Source: Cordia subcordata (Eukaryota > Streptophyta > Magnoliopsida > Boraginales > Cordiaceae). Taken from it: a stretch of DNA of 64,000 bases. The DNA lies in assembly GCA_028554755.1 (NCBI GenBank), contig JAPTOF010000006.1, positions 1,854,501 through 1,918,500 of the forward strand, given 5' to 3'. The position numbers were made by a program, and so were the translations under genes. The notes beneath the pieces are model-generated. The model was given only the letters and a program-made list of their open reading frames with translations, was not told where the DNA came from and searched no databases. Shown piece after piece: positions 49,878 through 59,898 of this stretch (positions are counted from its first letter, which is position 1; each line of letters begins with the position of its first letter).

Positions 49878-50110
49878 GCCTGGAGACCACGGGGAAGATC
49901 AAGCTGGTGGGCCGTGTGATGAGAACCCTCCCACCTGGTCCAAAGATCTATCTGGCCTGGAGACCAAGACCCATGGGGAAGATCAAGCTGGTGAGCCGTG
50001 TGACGAGAACCTTCCCACACGGTCCAAAGATCTATCTGTCCTGGAGAGCAAGAACCACGGGGAAGTTCAAGTTGGTGACGTGTGATGAGGACTTTTCCAC
50101 ATGGTCCAAA
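49878..50110. repeat. Tandem repeat, 84-bp unit, about 2.8 copies
   Basis: GGGGAAGATCAAGCTGGTG recurs at 49891 and 49975, and as GGGGAAGTTCAAGTTGGTG at 50059, an exact spacing of 84 bp. The units also share TGGTCCAAAGATCTATCTG. The block is much GC-richer than its surroundings. Because 84 is a multiple of three, ORFs stay open across copies in two plus frames and one minus frame. That explains the ORFs at 49804-50085, 49907-50197 and 49862-50116. I do not think any is a gene. Confidence 0.9.
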
Positions 50111-50652
50111 GAGCAAGGGGTTAGAACGAGAGGTTCACCACCACATCATTGCATGCAAACAGAGCTTACTTGTTTCGTGATGGATTCAAGAAGCTAAAAA
50201 ATGCAGCTGGTATTGTTGGAAAAATCTCTCTTACCTGATTGCCTTTAGCAGCATAAGCAGGAAGTCAACCTTAGAACACAGCCAAAGTATCATCCCCCTC
50301 AGGGAGGTATAAATTTTAGAACGTTATATATGCTACTAAATCGAATAATCATTAGCAGACGATAATGGCCCATAGTTCTGCTTACAATGCCTCAATCCAC
50401 ATCAATTCACATGGAAGTGACTCCCAAAACCAAATTCATCAAGTGAGCTGAATATTTATTTGCATCTTGTAAACATCGTACTCAAAAACAGAAAACAAAT
50501 CTCCCATGATATGATCAGGTGAAAGAACAAAACTCAAAATGAAAAGTATTAATACTGAAAGTAGTTTGTTTCACGCTTACATAATTAATACATTACTGCA
50601 AAGCTCAAAGTGCCATAAAAGCTAACTCTTAAGAACATAAGAGAAATAAGGG

Positions 50653-50669
50653 ACCCCCCAGGGGGGGGG
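50653..50669. repeat. C6-A-G10 homopolymer palindrome
   Basis: A run of C followed by A and then ten G. It can form a GC hairpin and is another of the rare G runs in this window. It lies in the likely 3' UTR or flank of EBP2. Confidence 0.75.
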
Positions 50670-50781
50670 GTGGTGAGATGGATAAATTTTACTTCACGAG
50701 GTCAGTCATGAACCAGCATGGAAGACACTCCTTGAGTGTTCTTTTGTTTCTGCATGCTTCCAACAAGGCAAGCCATAAGCA

Positions 50782-51681
50782 TCACCTCTTGCGTTTCTTT
50801 TTGTTCGAGGAATCACTTTTATTGAAGTCTCTAAAATCATTTGTAGTTTCAGCAGTGTTCTGCTTCTTCAAACCTTTCCTCCCTCCAAATCCGAATTTAG
50901 AATTCCTGAAATCCCTACCCTTCTTATTCTTATCTGATCCTTTCTTCCCCTTTCCAGCATATTGCCTCCCCTTCCCTCCTGAACGATCACCAGGAGCCAC
51001 CCCCGGCCTCTTCTTATTTGATCTCTCAAATGCTTTTCCATCTTCAAAATCCAAATCAAGGTCAGGCTCTTTGTCAAACCCATTCTGCTGCCTTTGCTTC
51101 CGCCACTTCTTAACAGATTCAATCTCCTCCTTCTTCTGCTTGGCCCTCTCTCTTTGCTTCTGTGCCTGTACCTCTTTTGCTATTTTCTTGTTCTCCCTAG
51201 CCTTCCTTCTCTCCTCAGCCTCTTCAATCTTCTTCTTTTCTGCTAAGAGCCGGCCCTTAACCTTCTCCATGTGAGAATCGGATTTCACCATCTCAGCATA
51301 ATAGTCAGACGGCCTCAGAAATGGTATCCCCATAGACTGAAACTTCATGAAGGCTTGCCTGGCACCTTCGAGTGCCTGCGTGTAGAAAGCAAGTTCCCGA
51401 GTCAAATCATCATTGACATCCACCTCTTGTTCACGATAAATATCAATTGACAGCTTTTGTGTCCACTCCACATGGTCAGGCCAGCTGAAATCTCCGACCT
51501 TATCAATCAACCCTTCTCTGTTGTACACGGCATTCTTTGAAGGTTCAGCTAACTTCACATCTTCCTCTTCCTCCTCTGATTCTGTTTCAGACTCAGAAAT
51601 CTCAGGATCAGAGTCTTCCATACCAACACCATTCATCATTGCTGGATCAATGGTAGATGGCTCTTTCTGTAGCAACACCAT
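50782..51681 (-). CDS. EBP2: rRNA-processing protein EBP2
   Basis: Nucleolar factor for 27S pre-rRNA processing and 60S subunit assembly (yeast Ebp2, human EBNA1BP2). 299 aa, one coding exon. The frame is open upstream to 51699 without an ATG, so the start is ATG at 51681 (MVLLQKEPSTIDPAMMNG). An acidic segment (about residues 29-42) is followed by the Ebp2 domain: LAEPSKNAVYNREGL, FSWPDHVEWTQKLS, VDVNDDLTRELAFYTQALEG, IPFLRPSDYYAEMVKSDSHM, then the Lys/Glu-rich coiled segment and SVKKWRKQRQQNGF. The tail holds RPGVAPGDRSGGKGR, FGGRKGLKKQNTAETTNDF and a KKKRKR nuclear/nucleolar signal. Arabidopsis EBP2 is about 293 aa. A 3' splice site (TTTCCAG ending at 51718) upstream suggests a 5' UTR intron, with a weak donor near 52284. 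Confidence 0.95.
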   Translation of the reverse strand: MVLLQKEPSTIDPAMMNGVGMEDSDPEISESETESEEEEEDVKLAEPSKNAVYNREGLIDKVGDFSWPDHVEWTQKLSIDIYREQEVDVNDDLTRELAFYTQALEGARQAFMKFQSMGIPFLRPSDYYAEMVKSDSHMEKVKGRLLAEKKKIEEAEERRKARENKKIAKEVQAQKQRERAKQKKEEIESVKKWRKQRQQNGFDKEPDLDLDFEDGKAFERSNKKRPGVAPGDRSGGKGRQYAGKGKKGSDKNKKGRDFRNSKFGFGGRKGLKKQNTAETTNDFRDFNKSDSSNKKKRKR

Positions 51682-52333
51682 CCAGTAGTCAATCAACAAC
51701 TCGCAGGAATCACACTACTGGAAACAAAACATAGTTCAATGTTGTCACAAAAGACACATATTAGCCCATGCTACATCACAGGCATAGATTGCATAAGCAA
51801 CACATTTATAATCAAATTTTGTAACTGTAATACAAAGAAAAATCCTTTCAACGAGGGGAAGAAAAACAAGATCATGGTCGTTGCACAGGAACCAGGAAGC
51901 AGAAAAAGATCATGCTGAAGACTGAAATTTCATGACTACAATTTGGAAATTTCTTTGTTTTCAACAAAGCAACAACCAACTCGCCTAACTGTGGTGGGAC
52001 TCTAAAAAGTTCAGAATAGCCAACTTTGTTCCTATCACACAAAAAAAACATGTTTGAAGAATGATTCTTCACCATTTTAATTCAAATAGACTGCTGAACG
52101 GGCATAATCAAATTCATGATTATCATCACTAAAAAATTGTTCAAAGAAACAAGCTCGAATTTTACAGAAAAATTAACAATAATAATTACAGCAGCAGGAC
52201 ATTAGCAACTATATGTTTGCAACAAAAATACAAAAATATTGAGATAATCAGAGAACCCAATGGCAAAGAGAAACAAAAGCAAACCTCTTCTTTTTTTGTC
52301 CCCCCAAATGGCGAAATATTGACGGCCCTTCAA

Positions 52334-52499
52334 AAACCCTAGATAAAACCCTAACCTTAGGGTTTTTGGTCTTGTCTGAACCTCAACAAGAAGTTTAGTC
52401 TTACCCAAAAAGAGAGAGAGAGAGATCCGACCCGATGACTTTTACATTGTCGCTGAAGTTGGACTGGTCCTTATGGGCCAGCCTAAAAAGTAAGGCCCA
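52334..52499 (-). promoter_or_regulatory. Telo-boxes and site II motifs upstream of EBP2
   Basis: Three telo-box cores lie at 52334-52341 (AAACCCTA), 52346-52353 (AAACCCTA) and 52358-52365 (TAGGGTTT). Two site II type motifs follow: TGGGCC at 52474-52479 and GGCCCA at 52494-52499. This pairing is typical of plant ribosomal protein and ribosome-biogenesis promoters, where TCP factors bind site II. It fits EBP2 transcribed leftward from about 52400. Confidence 0.75.
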
Positions 52500-53138
52500 G
52501 TTGTTCCTTTTTCTTTTTTTTTAAAAAAAATCAGAGTTCTTTCAATAATAAATATTTTTCTTAATTTTTTTTAGACCAGTAGAATCTCTGTTTGAAAATT
52601 TTTATATATTACTATAATAAACATGAAGAAGTGGAAATTTTGACTTTCAATAGAAACTTTAAAAGATCTCACGTTGGCAATAAAAATTTAGCGCCTTCTT
52701 TTTGTCTAATTTTCTATTTGATTTTGGAAAAATTATATTTCGATTTAATGGTAATGGCATCTCATGTGTGCAGGGTACGACCTTATAACTAGTTTAGTAA
52801 GTAAATAAATTGGCATTCATTTCTCATTTTTCTCCTTTTCCATTATTTTTTTTCCCCTAATGATGTAGCCATGTAGACTTTAATGTTGTTGGATTCGTTG
52901 ATAAATAGTTGAGATTATCCAATATGCAGAGTTTTGGGGTCCACCATGAAAGGGTATTTCTGGAACCTACAAAATAGAGGTGGGAACAGGACCAGTACTT
53001 AGAAAATGAATATTTATATATAGTTTTTTAATATAAATTACAAAGTAATTATAAAAATATATAATATTTAATATAATAACGGCATCTTACCATGCATAAA
53101 AAATGTAAATAAATAGTTATTATTATTATTATAAATAA

Positions 53139-53280
53139 AACTATATTTTGTGGGATTAAGGAATAGTTCAAGTGGTTGAGACTATTTTTCCTAAGTGTTA
53201 GGTCTTGGGTTCAAATTCCATAAGGGTGGGGGGTTTCCACAAAAAAAGAAAAAAGAAAAAAGAAAAAAAAAGAACTATAT
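53139..53280 (+). mobile_element. Short tRNA-derived SINE
   Basis: The body (about 53147-53272) reads as an A-box region TAGTTCAAGTGGTTGAG (53164-53180), a B-box GGGTTCAAATTCC (53207-53219), a G-rich stretch, and then an A-rich tail broken by G. AACTATAT flanks it at 53139-53146 and 53273-53280. At about 125 bp it is little more than the tRNA-like head plus tail. Confidence 0.7.
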
Positions 53281-54667
53281 ATATATTTTAATAATTATCC
53301 TTGTTTACAAATTTTAAAATTATTGAATATTCAACTTAAAAATATATCTCTATTTATATAAGTGACCAAGTAACAAGTTTTTTTTTTCTTTTTCCTTTCT
53401 TTATCTCTCCTTTTCTTTATCTATGCTTATTTTTTATTTTTTACTTATTTGTTTTTTGTTCTTAATTTATTTTTTTGGTCATAAAATAAAATAAAAATAT
53501 TGATACTACCTTTACCACGATTATTAAGAGGTGCATTTTTATCATGATGGACACCTCCTGTGACTTATTTTCTCGTAACAAAAAGTTAAAAGAAATATAC
53601 ATATACTCCTAGAAACTAACTATGTAGCTCAGCCACTGCCGGCAAGGAGATGTTTGTGACAACTTGGGGGTTGCATGGGCAAACGTAACGATGCTTGAGT
53701 TTGTGAAAGGCTTCCAAAGACATTATGGGAAGCTAATGTCAGGGGTTCATGTAACATCGTCGCAAACTGCTAGGGAAAAATGTAATATTTGATTGAAGAG
53801 GTTTTTTTTTTTTTCATTTTTTGTTTTTTGGCTTCTAATAATTAATTTAACAGTCATCATCATTTTTTTTCATAGTTCAAAATGATAAATATATACCAAA
53901 GATTTAGTAATCAAGTAGTATGTCTCTCGCCTTTAGTGTAAGAAGGTTCAGGGATTAATTCCTGTTAGTTACATGTTGTAGTCGGTTTTTGGTCTTTCTT
54001 AAAGTGACTTTTTAAATTTTATCTATCTTCTAATTCACCCAGCCTTGATATCCAAATATTGAGCTTGTTACTCCCGAATCAAATCGATGGAGTTGCAACT
54101 TGGTCACTACTCAGTACCCACACAACCAAAATGGTTAAACAATTCCATATTAAATGATTAATTATGATGATTACTCATATCTTGATGCTGCTATAACATG
54201 ATTATGGTCCGCGAAGGACATGGCCAATTGTGTATCCTAGTAGGAAGGTTCTTATCCGTACCATGCCATGTGAACTACAGCGAGGGAGTGCACGTGTGTG
54301 CCGACTAGATCTATGACCCATCCTTTGCCTCATCTACTACATGATCTTACGTTAATGCAATTAATTGCGAAATCATCGGCAGGGCACTGTTAAGCTACAC
54401 TAATCAAGCAAGTTGTGTTTTGAGTGATTTCGACTGATGAAGACGCGTCCCTTGTCAAGACGACATTACACTTCACCTAGCTCCAATCTTCAGCCCATAC
54501 CTCTTATCCAATCCATCCTATGCTCTTGATTCATTTCGTTTCATTGTTTTTCTATCGATTCATTGCATCCAAGAGTAGGATAACAAAGTCCATGACAAGC
54601 GCAAAAAATCTGAGTTCATTCTTGAAATCGATAATTATTAGAAAGAGTACTAGTTATAAAATTATCT

Positions 54668-54688
54668 TATATATATATATATATATAT
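54668..54688. repeat. (AT)n microsatellite
   Basis: About ten AT units in intergenic DNA. Confidence 0.8.
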
Positions 54689-55769
54689 GATATGTCGATA
54701 TCGTGTGACAAGTCCTTTATTACCACCTTCATTGCATGAACTCTGCATCAGAACAAGACAAATTGTGAAGTTGGGACACTTGAAACCTTAGGAAGACCAA
54801 GAGACAATATAATTTACGCATCTTGTTGTGTTGTTTATGATTCTGTTTACAAGGACAACAACTTGACGTACCGGCTGTAGATCTCTGTAAGGCTACCCGC
54901 AGGCAAAGCAAAGAAGAATCCTTTCTGCTATAAACGCTGACCATCATCGAAGAACGTTTTCTTTTTAACAATTTCAAGTATTTTATTTAGCCACTTAATG
55001 GCACATTTACTCAGCCAGTAATTCTTTGGCTCTTGCAAATTATCTTAGTAGCTTCGACTGTCCTAAAAGCAATGCTTTTTGTTATTTGGGTAACGCTTCA
55101 TTGTTTCTTCTGAAGGTGAGAAATTATATATTAAACGTGAATATATCTATATGTACCATAATAAGACCGGATATTTACCAATATTATGTTGTAATTACTT
55201 GGTATTAGCCGCGAGAAACTTAGGGAGAGTCCTATGTTCATTCTGCTGAAAACTCGATCAAACAATTCCATGGTTGTCGGACCAAACGTGGTCTTGATAA
55301 TCTCACTTTGTCTTGTAAGATTCCTGATGCAGTTTAATATACTCCGGTTGCCAAAAGATCGTATTTGTCTTGATTATAGAAGTCTTCAACTGTCCTTCTG
55401 TTACGGAACACTACAGCTAATAGGTAGATTTTCCAAGAAATAGATATTAGCCACATGAGATAAGTTAATCTTAAAATACCAATTCCCATTAAACAATTTT
55501 AATTTTCTTCTTGTTATTTCCTGGAAGCTCACCATAAATTTTCTCGATCCACCACCATATAAGTCTGTTAATTGTTACACCAGTTGTTAACCTATACAAA
55601 ATAATGATAAATCTTATGCGCATTTCTATATAATTCACCGAGATCAGAAACTCAGTTTATTTGTCGATAGTAATTCTTTAGATATCATGTACAAGAAGAC
55701 AGTGAAGTATTATATATCTTGATTTATATTGTTAATCCGTAATTGGGATGATTGTTGGGAATGGGGTGT

Positions 55770-55930
55770 TGGAACGGAGATATAACATAGAAATATGCAA
55801 TTATGGACACACAATAATTAACGTGGTTCGGTTTTGGCACCTACATGCACTCATGGACAGACCAGAGAATTATACTAGGAACGAAAGGAATTCACAATGA
55901 TCATAAGCAAACTATTAGGTGGAGGTAACT
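55770..55930. mobile_element. Possible LTR-retrotransposon fragment
   Basis: CACACAATAATTAACGTGGTTCGG followed by CACCTACATGCACTCATGGAC (each piece noted in part) resembles a phrase common in plant copia-type LTRs (ACGTGGTTCGG ... CCTACGTCCACGG). No paired LTR or internal domain is seen. It ends about 180 bp before the DUF1442 TATA box. Confidence 0.4.
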
Positions 55931-56118
55931 ACTGAAAGTTGGGAGTTTTGATCCCATGGAGATAAAATAGGGAGGGCATGTTTTCACACGATCCAAGGAC
56001 AATCATATTGCAAGTTGAAATTTATAATTACCGTCCATCTTAATTGCCATTTTGATAACAGTGCCAGTTGGATGGACACCGTTGCAATAGCGTGGCAGCA
56101 TCTATCCATTCTAGTCTC

Positions 56119-56127
56119 TATATAAAT
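56119..56127 (+). promoter_or_regulatory. TATA box of the DUF1442 gene
   Basis: TATATAAAT lies 105-113 bp before the start codon at 56232. Transcription would begin near 56150-56155, giving a short 5' UTR of about 80 nt. Confidence 0.6.
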
Positions 56128-56231
56128 CCCAACGGACAAGGCCGAGTGACAAAACACAAAACCTGTGTCTTCCAAGCTTTCTTATTCTTCTCATCTTGCA
56201 GCTTAACTGAAAAACAATAGAAAAGCCAATC

Positions 56232-57045
56232 ATGGGTAGCTGGTCAGCTGAAAATGCCACCAAAGCATACCTCAAAACCATGAAAATGGTGAGTATCAGG
56301 AAACAATATGTTTTTCCGGGGCTGGTTAACAATTCTCAGCTTTCTTATGCTGTGATTGTTATATATTTATTTGAAAATCTTAAATCTAAAAAGCATACAA
56401 ATTTCCATCTCTTCTGATTCGTTTTTCCTTTGATTTTGATTCCAGGGGGTGTGTGCTAAAGAGCCAAACGGAGCTGAGTTTATCTCAGCCCTCGCTGCTG
56501 GCAACAACGCGCAACTCATTGTTGTTGCGTGTGGCAGCAGCGCGGACACTACCATGCCGGCCCTGGCCGCGGCTGCACAGCAAACTGGTGGGCGTGTTGT
56601 TTGCATTCTCCGTTCTATGGAAGAGCTATCCTTGTCCAGGAAGGCTTTAAAAACATACGCAAGCCGTGTTGAGTTCGTTAATGGAGATGCTCAGACCCTT
56701 CTGCTGAATCACTACAAGGAAGCAGATTTCGTAGCCGTCGACTGCAATCTAGAAAACCATGAGCAAATTCTCAGATCAGTTCAAGAAAGCAGGAGGCAGA
56801 AAGACACCATTGTCATGGGGTATAATGCGTTTTGCAAAGAATCCTGGAGGAACAGCCACTTGCAGACTCAACTGTTGCCTATAGGGGAAGGGCTTCTGCT
56901 GACAAGAGTAGCTAATAAGACTAGAAGTAATCATGAGAGTGGATTGAAAAAGAGAAGCCACTGGATTGTTAAAGTGGACACATGTACAGGCGAAGAGCAT
57001 GTTTTCAGGGTCAGATCTCCTCAAAGAAGCCCCATTCAAGCTTGA
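56232..57045 (+). CDS. DUF1442 family protein, two exons
   Basis: Exons 56232-56288 and 56446-57045 (phase 0, GT-AG) give 218 aa. It starts MGSWSAENATKAYLKTMKM and joins GVCAKEPNGAEFISALAAGN. The core has a Rossmann-like beginning (AQLIVVACGSSADTTMPALA, then TGGRVVCILRS). Then come VEFVNGDAQTLLLNHYKEAD, FVAVDCNLENHEQIL and a C-terminal basic part. The layout is reminiscent of S-adenosylmethionine-dependent methyltransferases, but the function of DUF1442 is not known to me. The gene lies 0.9 kb upstream of the CML13-like gene on the same strand. Confidence 0.9.
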
Positions 57046-57933
57046 GTTACATTGTACCTTAGAAATTTAGGTCCTTTGGAGATCATAATTTAAGATGGAA
57101 AATGTAAATAGGTAGCTAGTAACTAGAACATATCAGTTTCTATAAAAATTTTGCAAAGGCAATGTTACTTTGATCATTCGCCATCCCAAGTGAAAAATGT
57201 GCTAACTATTCTGGTTTTAAGAACCAGCAGCCATCTATTTAGTGAATGTGTTTATGCTTAATCTTAACGTTCAACACCGTTTCTTATTGAAGTTCCTCTA
57301 ATTGATGCATTTGTCACTAAGTATATACCGAGTTGGTATCATAACTTGTCATCCAAACATGATTATGAATCGTGAGATAGCCTAGGCTTCATCTCAAAAC
57401 TAATCGATATTAAGTGAGATAGCCCTAATTTTACATACTCATGTGAAATATTTTATCCATTTAAGACAATCAAATAGTTCATTTTAATTTATGATGCCAT
57501 GGACTCAACAAGAGTTATGGAGATTTCAGAACCTAAACCATCAAGAATGTCCAAGTTCTATTTAATTTATGGTCAGGTCCAAATATTGATCGACCTTATT
57601 CTTTTTACTTAGTCAACAATCTTAAAATTGGTTAAAATGAGCTAAATTAGCCATCTGAATATTCATCAAAAAGTTTTTTAAAAAATACAATTAGATGCTA
57701 TATGGCCTCAAGCCCACAGAACCTAATGGACTAGTCCAAATTCAACACCTTAAGCATGATCACAGTAACAAACCGAGTCCAATGGGCTATATGGAAGAAA
57801 TTACGTATCAGTCCTCATCTTTCATTTATTAGCATTTAACCCTCTATACATAACACATTCAAACATAAACCAAACCGATACATACACAAACCAACAGAGA
57901 GGCAAAACACACACATACGCACACGCAGAGGGA
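57046..57933. other. Spacer between DUF1442 and CML13-like genes
   Basis: DUF1442 3' UTR followed by the CML13-like promoter and 5' UTR. Nothing else is recognised. The last 90 bp are CA-rich (ACACACAC-like) and probably transcribed leader. Confidence 0.6.
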
Positions 57934-58371
57934 ATGGGTCTGAGCGACGACCAAGTGTCCTCAATGAAAGAAGCCTTCACGCTCTTCGACACGGACGGCG
58001 ACGGCAAGATCGCGCCGTCGGAATTGGGGATCCTGATGCGCTCATTGGGCGGTAACCCGACCCAGGCCCAACTCAAGTCCATAATCGCCGAGGAAAAGCT
58101 CACCGCGCCGTTCGATTTCAAACGATTCCTCGACCTCATGTCCAAACACCTGAAGCCCGAGCCTTTTGATCGCCAGCTCCGCGACGCTTTCAAGGTGCTC
58201 GACAAGGACGGTACCGGATACGTCGTCGTTTCGGATCTCAGGCATATTCTTACCAGCATTGGCGAGAAGCTCGAGCTTGCTGAGTTTGATGAGTGGATCC
58301 GCGAGGTTGATGTCGGGTCCGACGGCAAGATCCGTTACGAAGACTTTATCACCCGCATGGTCGCCAAGTAA
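57934..58371 (+). CDS. CML13: Calmodulin-like calcium sensor, CML13/CML14 type, intronless
   Basis: 145 aa, starting [20 protein letters not shown]; Arabidopsis CML13 and CML14 are about 148 aa. EF-hand 1 ([12 protein letters not shown], residues about 19-30) is canonical. EF-hand 2 is degenerate: the [10 protein letters not shown] region lacks a loop. EF-hand 3 ([12 protein letters not shown], about 91-102) has D at loop position 12. EF-hand 4 ([12 protein letters not shown], about 127-138) has G at position 3. This matches the atypical calcium binding reported for CML13/14, which act as light chains of plant myosins and IQ proteins. The coding sequence is GC-richer than its neighbours. A T18 run follows the stop directly. 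Start chosen: first ATG, matching the family N-terminus apart from two or three residues. Confidence 0.93.
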   Translation: MGLSDDQVSSMKEAFTLFDTDGDGKIAPSELGILMRSLGGNPTQAQLKSIIAEEKLTAPFDFKRFLDLMSKHLKPEPFDRQLRDAFKVLDKDGTGYVVVSDLRHILTSIGEKLELAEFDEWIREVDVGSDGKIRYEDFITRMVAK

Positions 58372-59652
58372 TTTTTTTTTTTTTTTTTACCTGTGAGCAT
58401 AAACATTTTCCTTAACAGAAAATCTCTCTTGCTCTCTGCTCTCTAATTCAGTAGTTAATTTTGTAAATTTAAATTTGATAGTCCTGAATATTAATGTTCT
58501 TTATATAATGAGAAGTGTTAGCATGTGTTTTTTCAAGATGCCATTTGGTTCCAATAATTAAAAGCGCACTGATTAAAAAGATTTACACACTGACACACAC
58601 GCACATAGATGGTTTTGTTGTGCGCAACTGCGCATCACATCTCATACCTGTGATGTTTGGAGATTGTTGAGTATTGAATTGAGAGAAACTTAGAAGGTTT
58701 CCTGATGTTGTGGTGCATATTTCTAGTTGAGATATAAATGGAAGTCACAGAAAGGGTGTCCACCTTATTGAATGCATGTTATTGATTGAAGTTTGGGGTG
58801 AAATACGTTTGAATTACTTGCTACAAGCTCAATCTGTGACATGTTTTATTAATTCAGTACATGTGATGTCTTAAATTAGCATGATCTAAAAGCCTTGGGC
58901 AAAGAAAGGAGAGCCATAATTCTAATGAAGTAATTATTTCTGGAATTGGTAATTGATGGGAGCATTTTAGTCATGGGAAGTGTAAAAGCGATGGATCTCG
59001 AGATAGGATACCTGTGCTCACCTCTCTCTGATAACCTAGCTACTTTCTACTATCAAACAGTGGAAATGGACGGATCTTACTTTAGGTGAACATCAATATG
59101 TAAGCGCCAGAAAGGTAAGAAACACAAAAAGTATGAAAATTCTCCTTGTTTATTAGTGCGGAAATAAATCAACATAGAGATGCCTCCGTCTTGTATTTGA
59201 AGATTCTAACCTTTTTAGGACTACTTTTAGTAGCTTAGAAAGGGAAGAGACTTACACACTCCATTCTAAGTTGAATATTTTACTCTCTCATATGGGGTTA
59301 TTTCAGTGTAATGTCCAAATTTCTTGCATTTAGACCAAAATTATTGTTTAGACAATGAAGTGTAGTAATAATTCCTTTTTGACTCCTCGCTTATAATTGT
59401 TGTTTTAGAGAAGTATAATTTGACCCTATTTACCTCATATTATATTTTATTTTTAATTCTTTTTGGACCCTGCCCCAGGTCAAATTAGAAAGAAATAAAA
59501 TACTAATTACATACATGCTTCTTACTCTTCAGAAACAGTAATATGTACACTGTTTTCAGTATCATTTCACACCCATGGAATTTGGTTTGATAACGTATCT
59601 ATGATTGATCGAGAGAACCTGCTTATATAATTATCAATCTTGGTGATGCGTT

Positions 59653-59898
59653 TCATCCTTTACCCTCCTTACCTGAACACCAGAAGTAGGCTGGGGGCAA
59701 ATAATCCTTGCACATCTCTCCACTCTGATAACTGATATCTAGTCTGCCTTGGCAGAAGCAGTCATTTGGATTATGATTGGAAATCTGTTGTCTGATTGCA
59801 TATATGAGGATGGTTAGCGAGTAAAGTTTAGTAAAACTCCAAAGCAAAAGCAGAGGAAGATGAGCTGGTTGATGGAAAGTCTTACAAAATGAGTTCAT
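59653..59898 (-). CDS. Unrecognised small protein, hydrophobic plus cysteine-containing (doubtful)
   Basis: 81 codons. A hydrophobic segment (LPLLLLWSFTKLYSLTILIY, residues about 14-33) is followed by NPNDCFCQGRLDISYQSGEM, CKDYLPPAYFWCSG and a short Lys/Gly tail. The second half has protein-like composition with four spaced cysteines. A GTAAGG donor right after TGTTCAG could make it an exon of a larger or decayed gene. It matches no family I know. It may be chance. Confidence 0.2.
   Translation of the reverse strand: MNSFCKTFHQPAHLPLLLLWSFTKLYSLTILIYAIRQQISNHNPNDCFCQGRLDISYQSGEMCKDYLPPAYFWCSGKEGKG

Larger units (their letters stand above)
49458..50781. other. Spacer containing an 84-bp tandem repeat array
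   Basis: Apart from the array at 49878-50110 and a C6/G10 homopolymer stretch at 50653-50669, nothing recognisable. The right end (about 50550-50781) is probably EBP2 3' UTR on the minus strand. Confidence 0.5.
52500..56115. other. Gene-free spacer, 3.6 kb
   Basis: AT-rich DNA with a short SINE (53139-53280), an (AT)n tract (54668-54688) and a likely LTR-retrotransposon fragment (about 55770-55930). The 82-codon ORF on the minus strand at 54729-54977 and several others have no recognisable domain. DUF1442 promoter sequence begins at the right end. Confidence 0.55.

Noticed and set aside
49804..50085. 93-codon repeat protein
   Set aside because: Openness is explained by an 84-bp repeat unit, since other frames are open too. 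No recognisable domain.
50678..51274. 198-codon plus-strand ORF
   Set aside because: Shadow of the Lys/Arg-rich EBP2 coding sequence on the other strand.
53921..53965. tRNA/SINE B-box-like sequence (GGTTCAGGGATTAATTCC)
   Set aside because: The box is disrupted, and there is no A-box, tail or target duplication.
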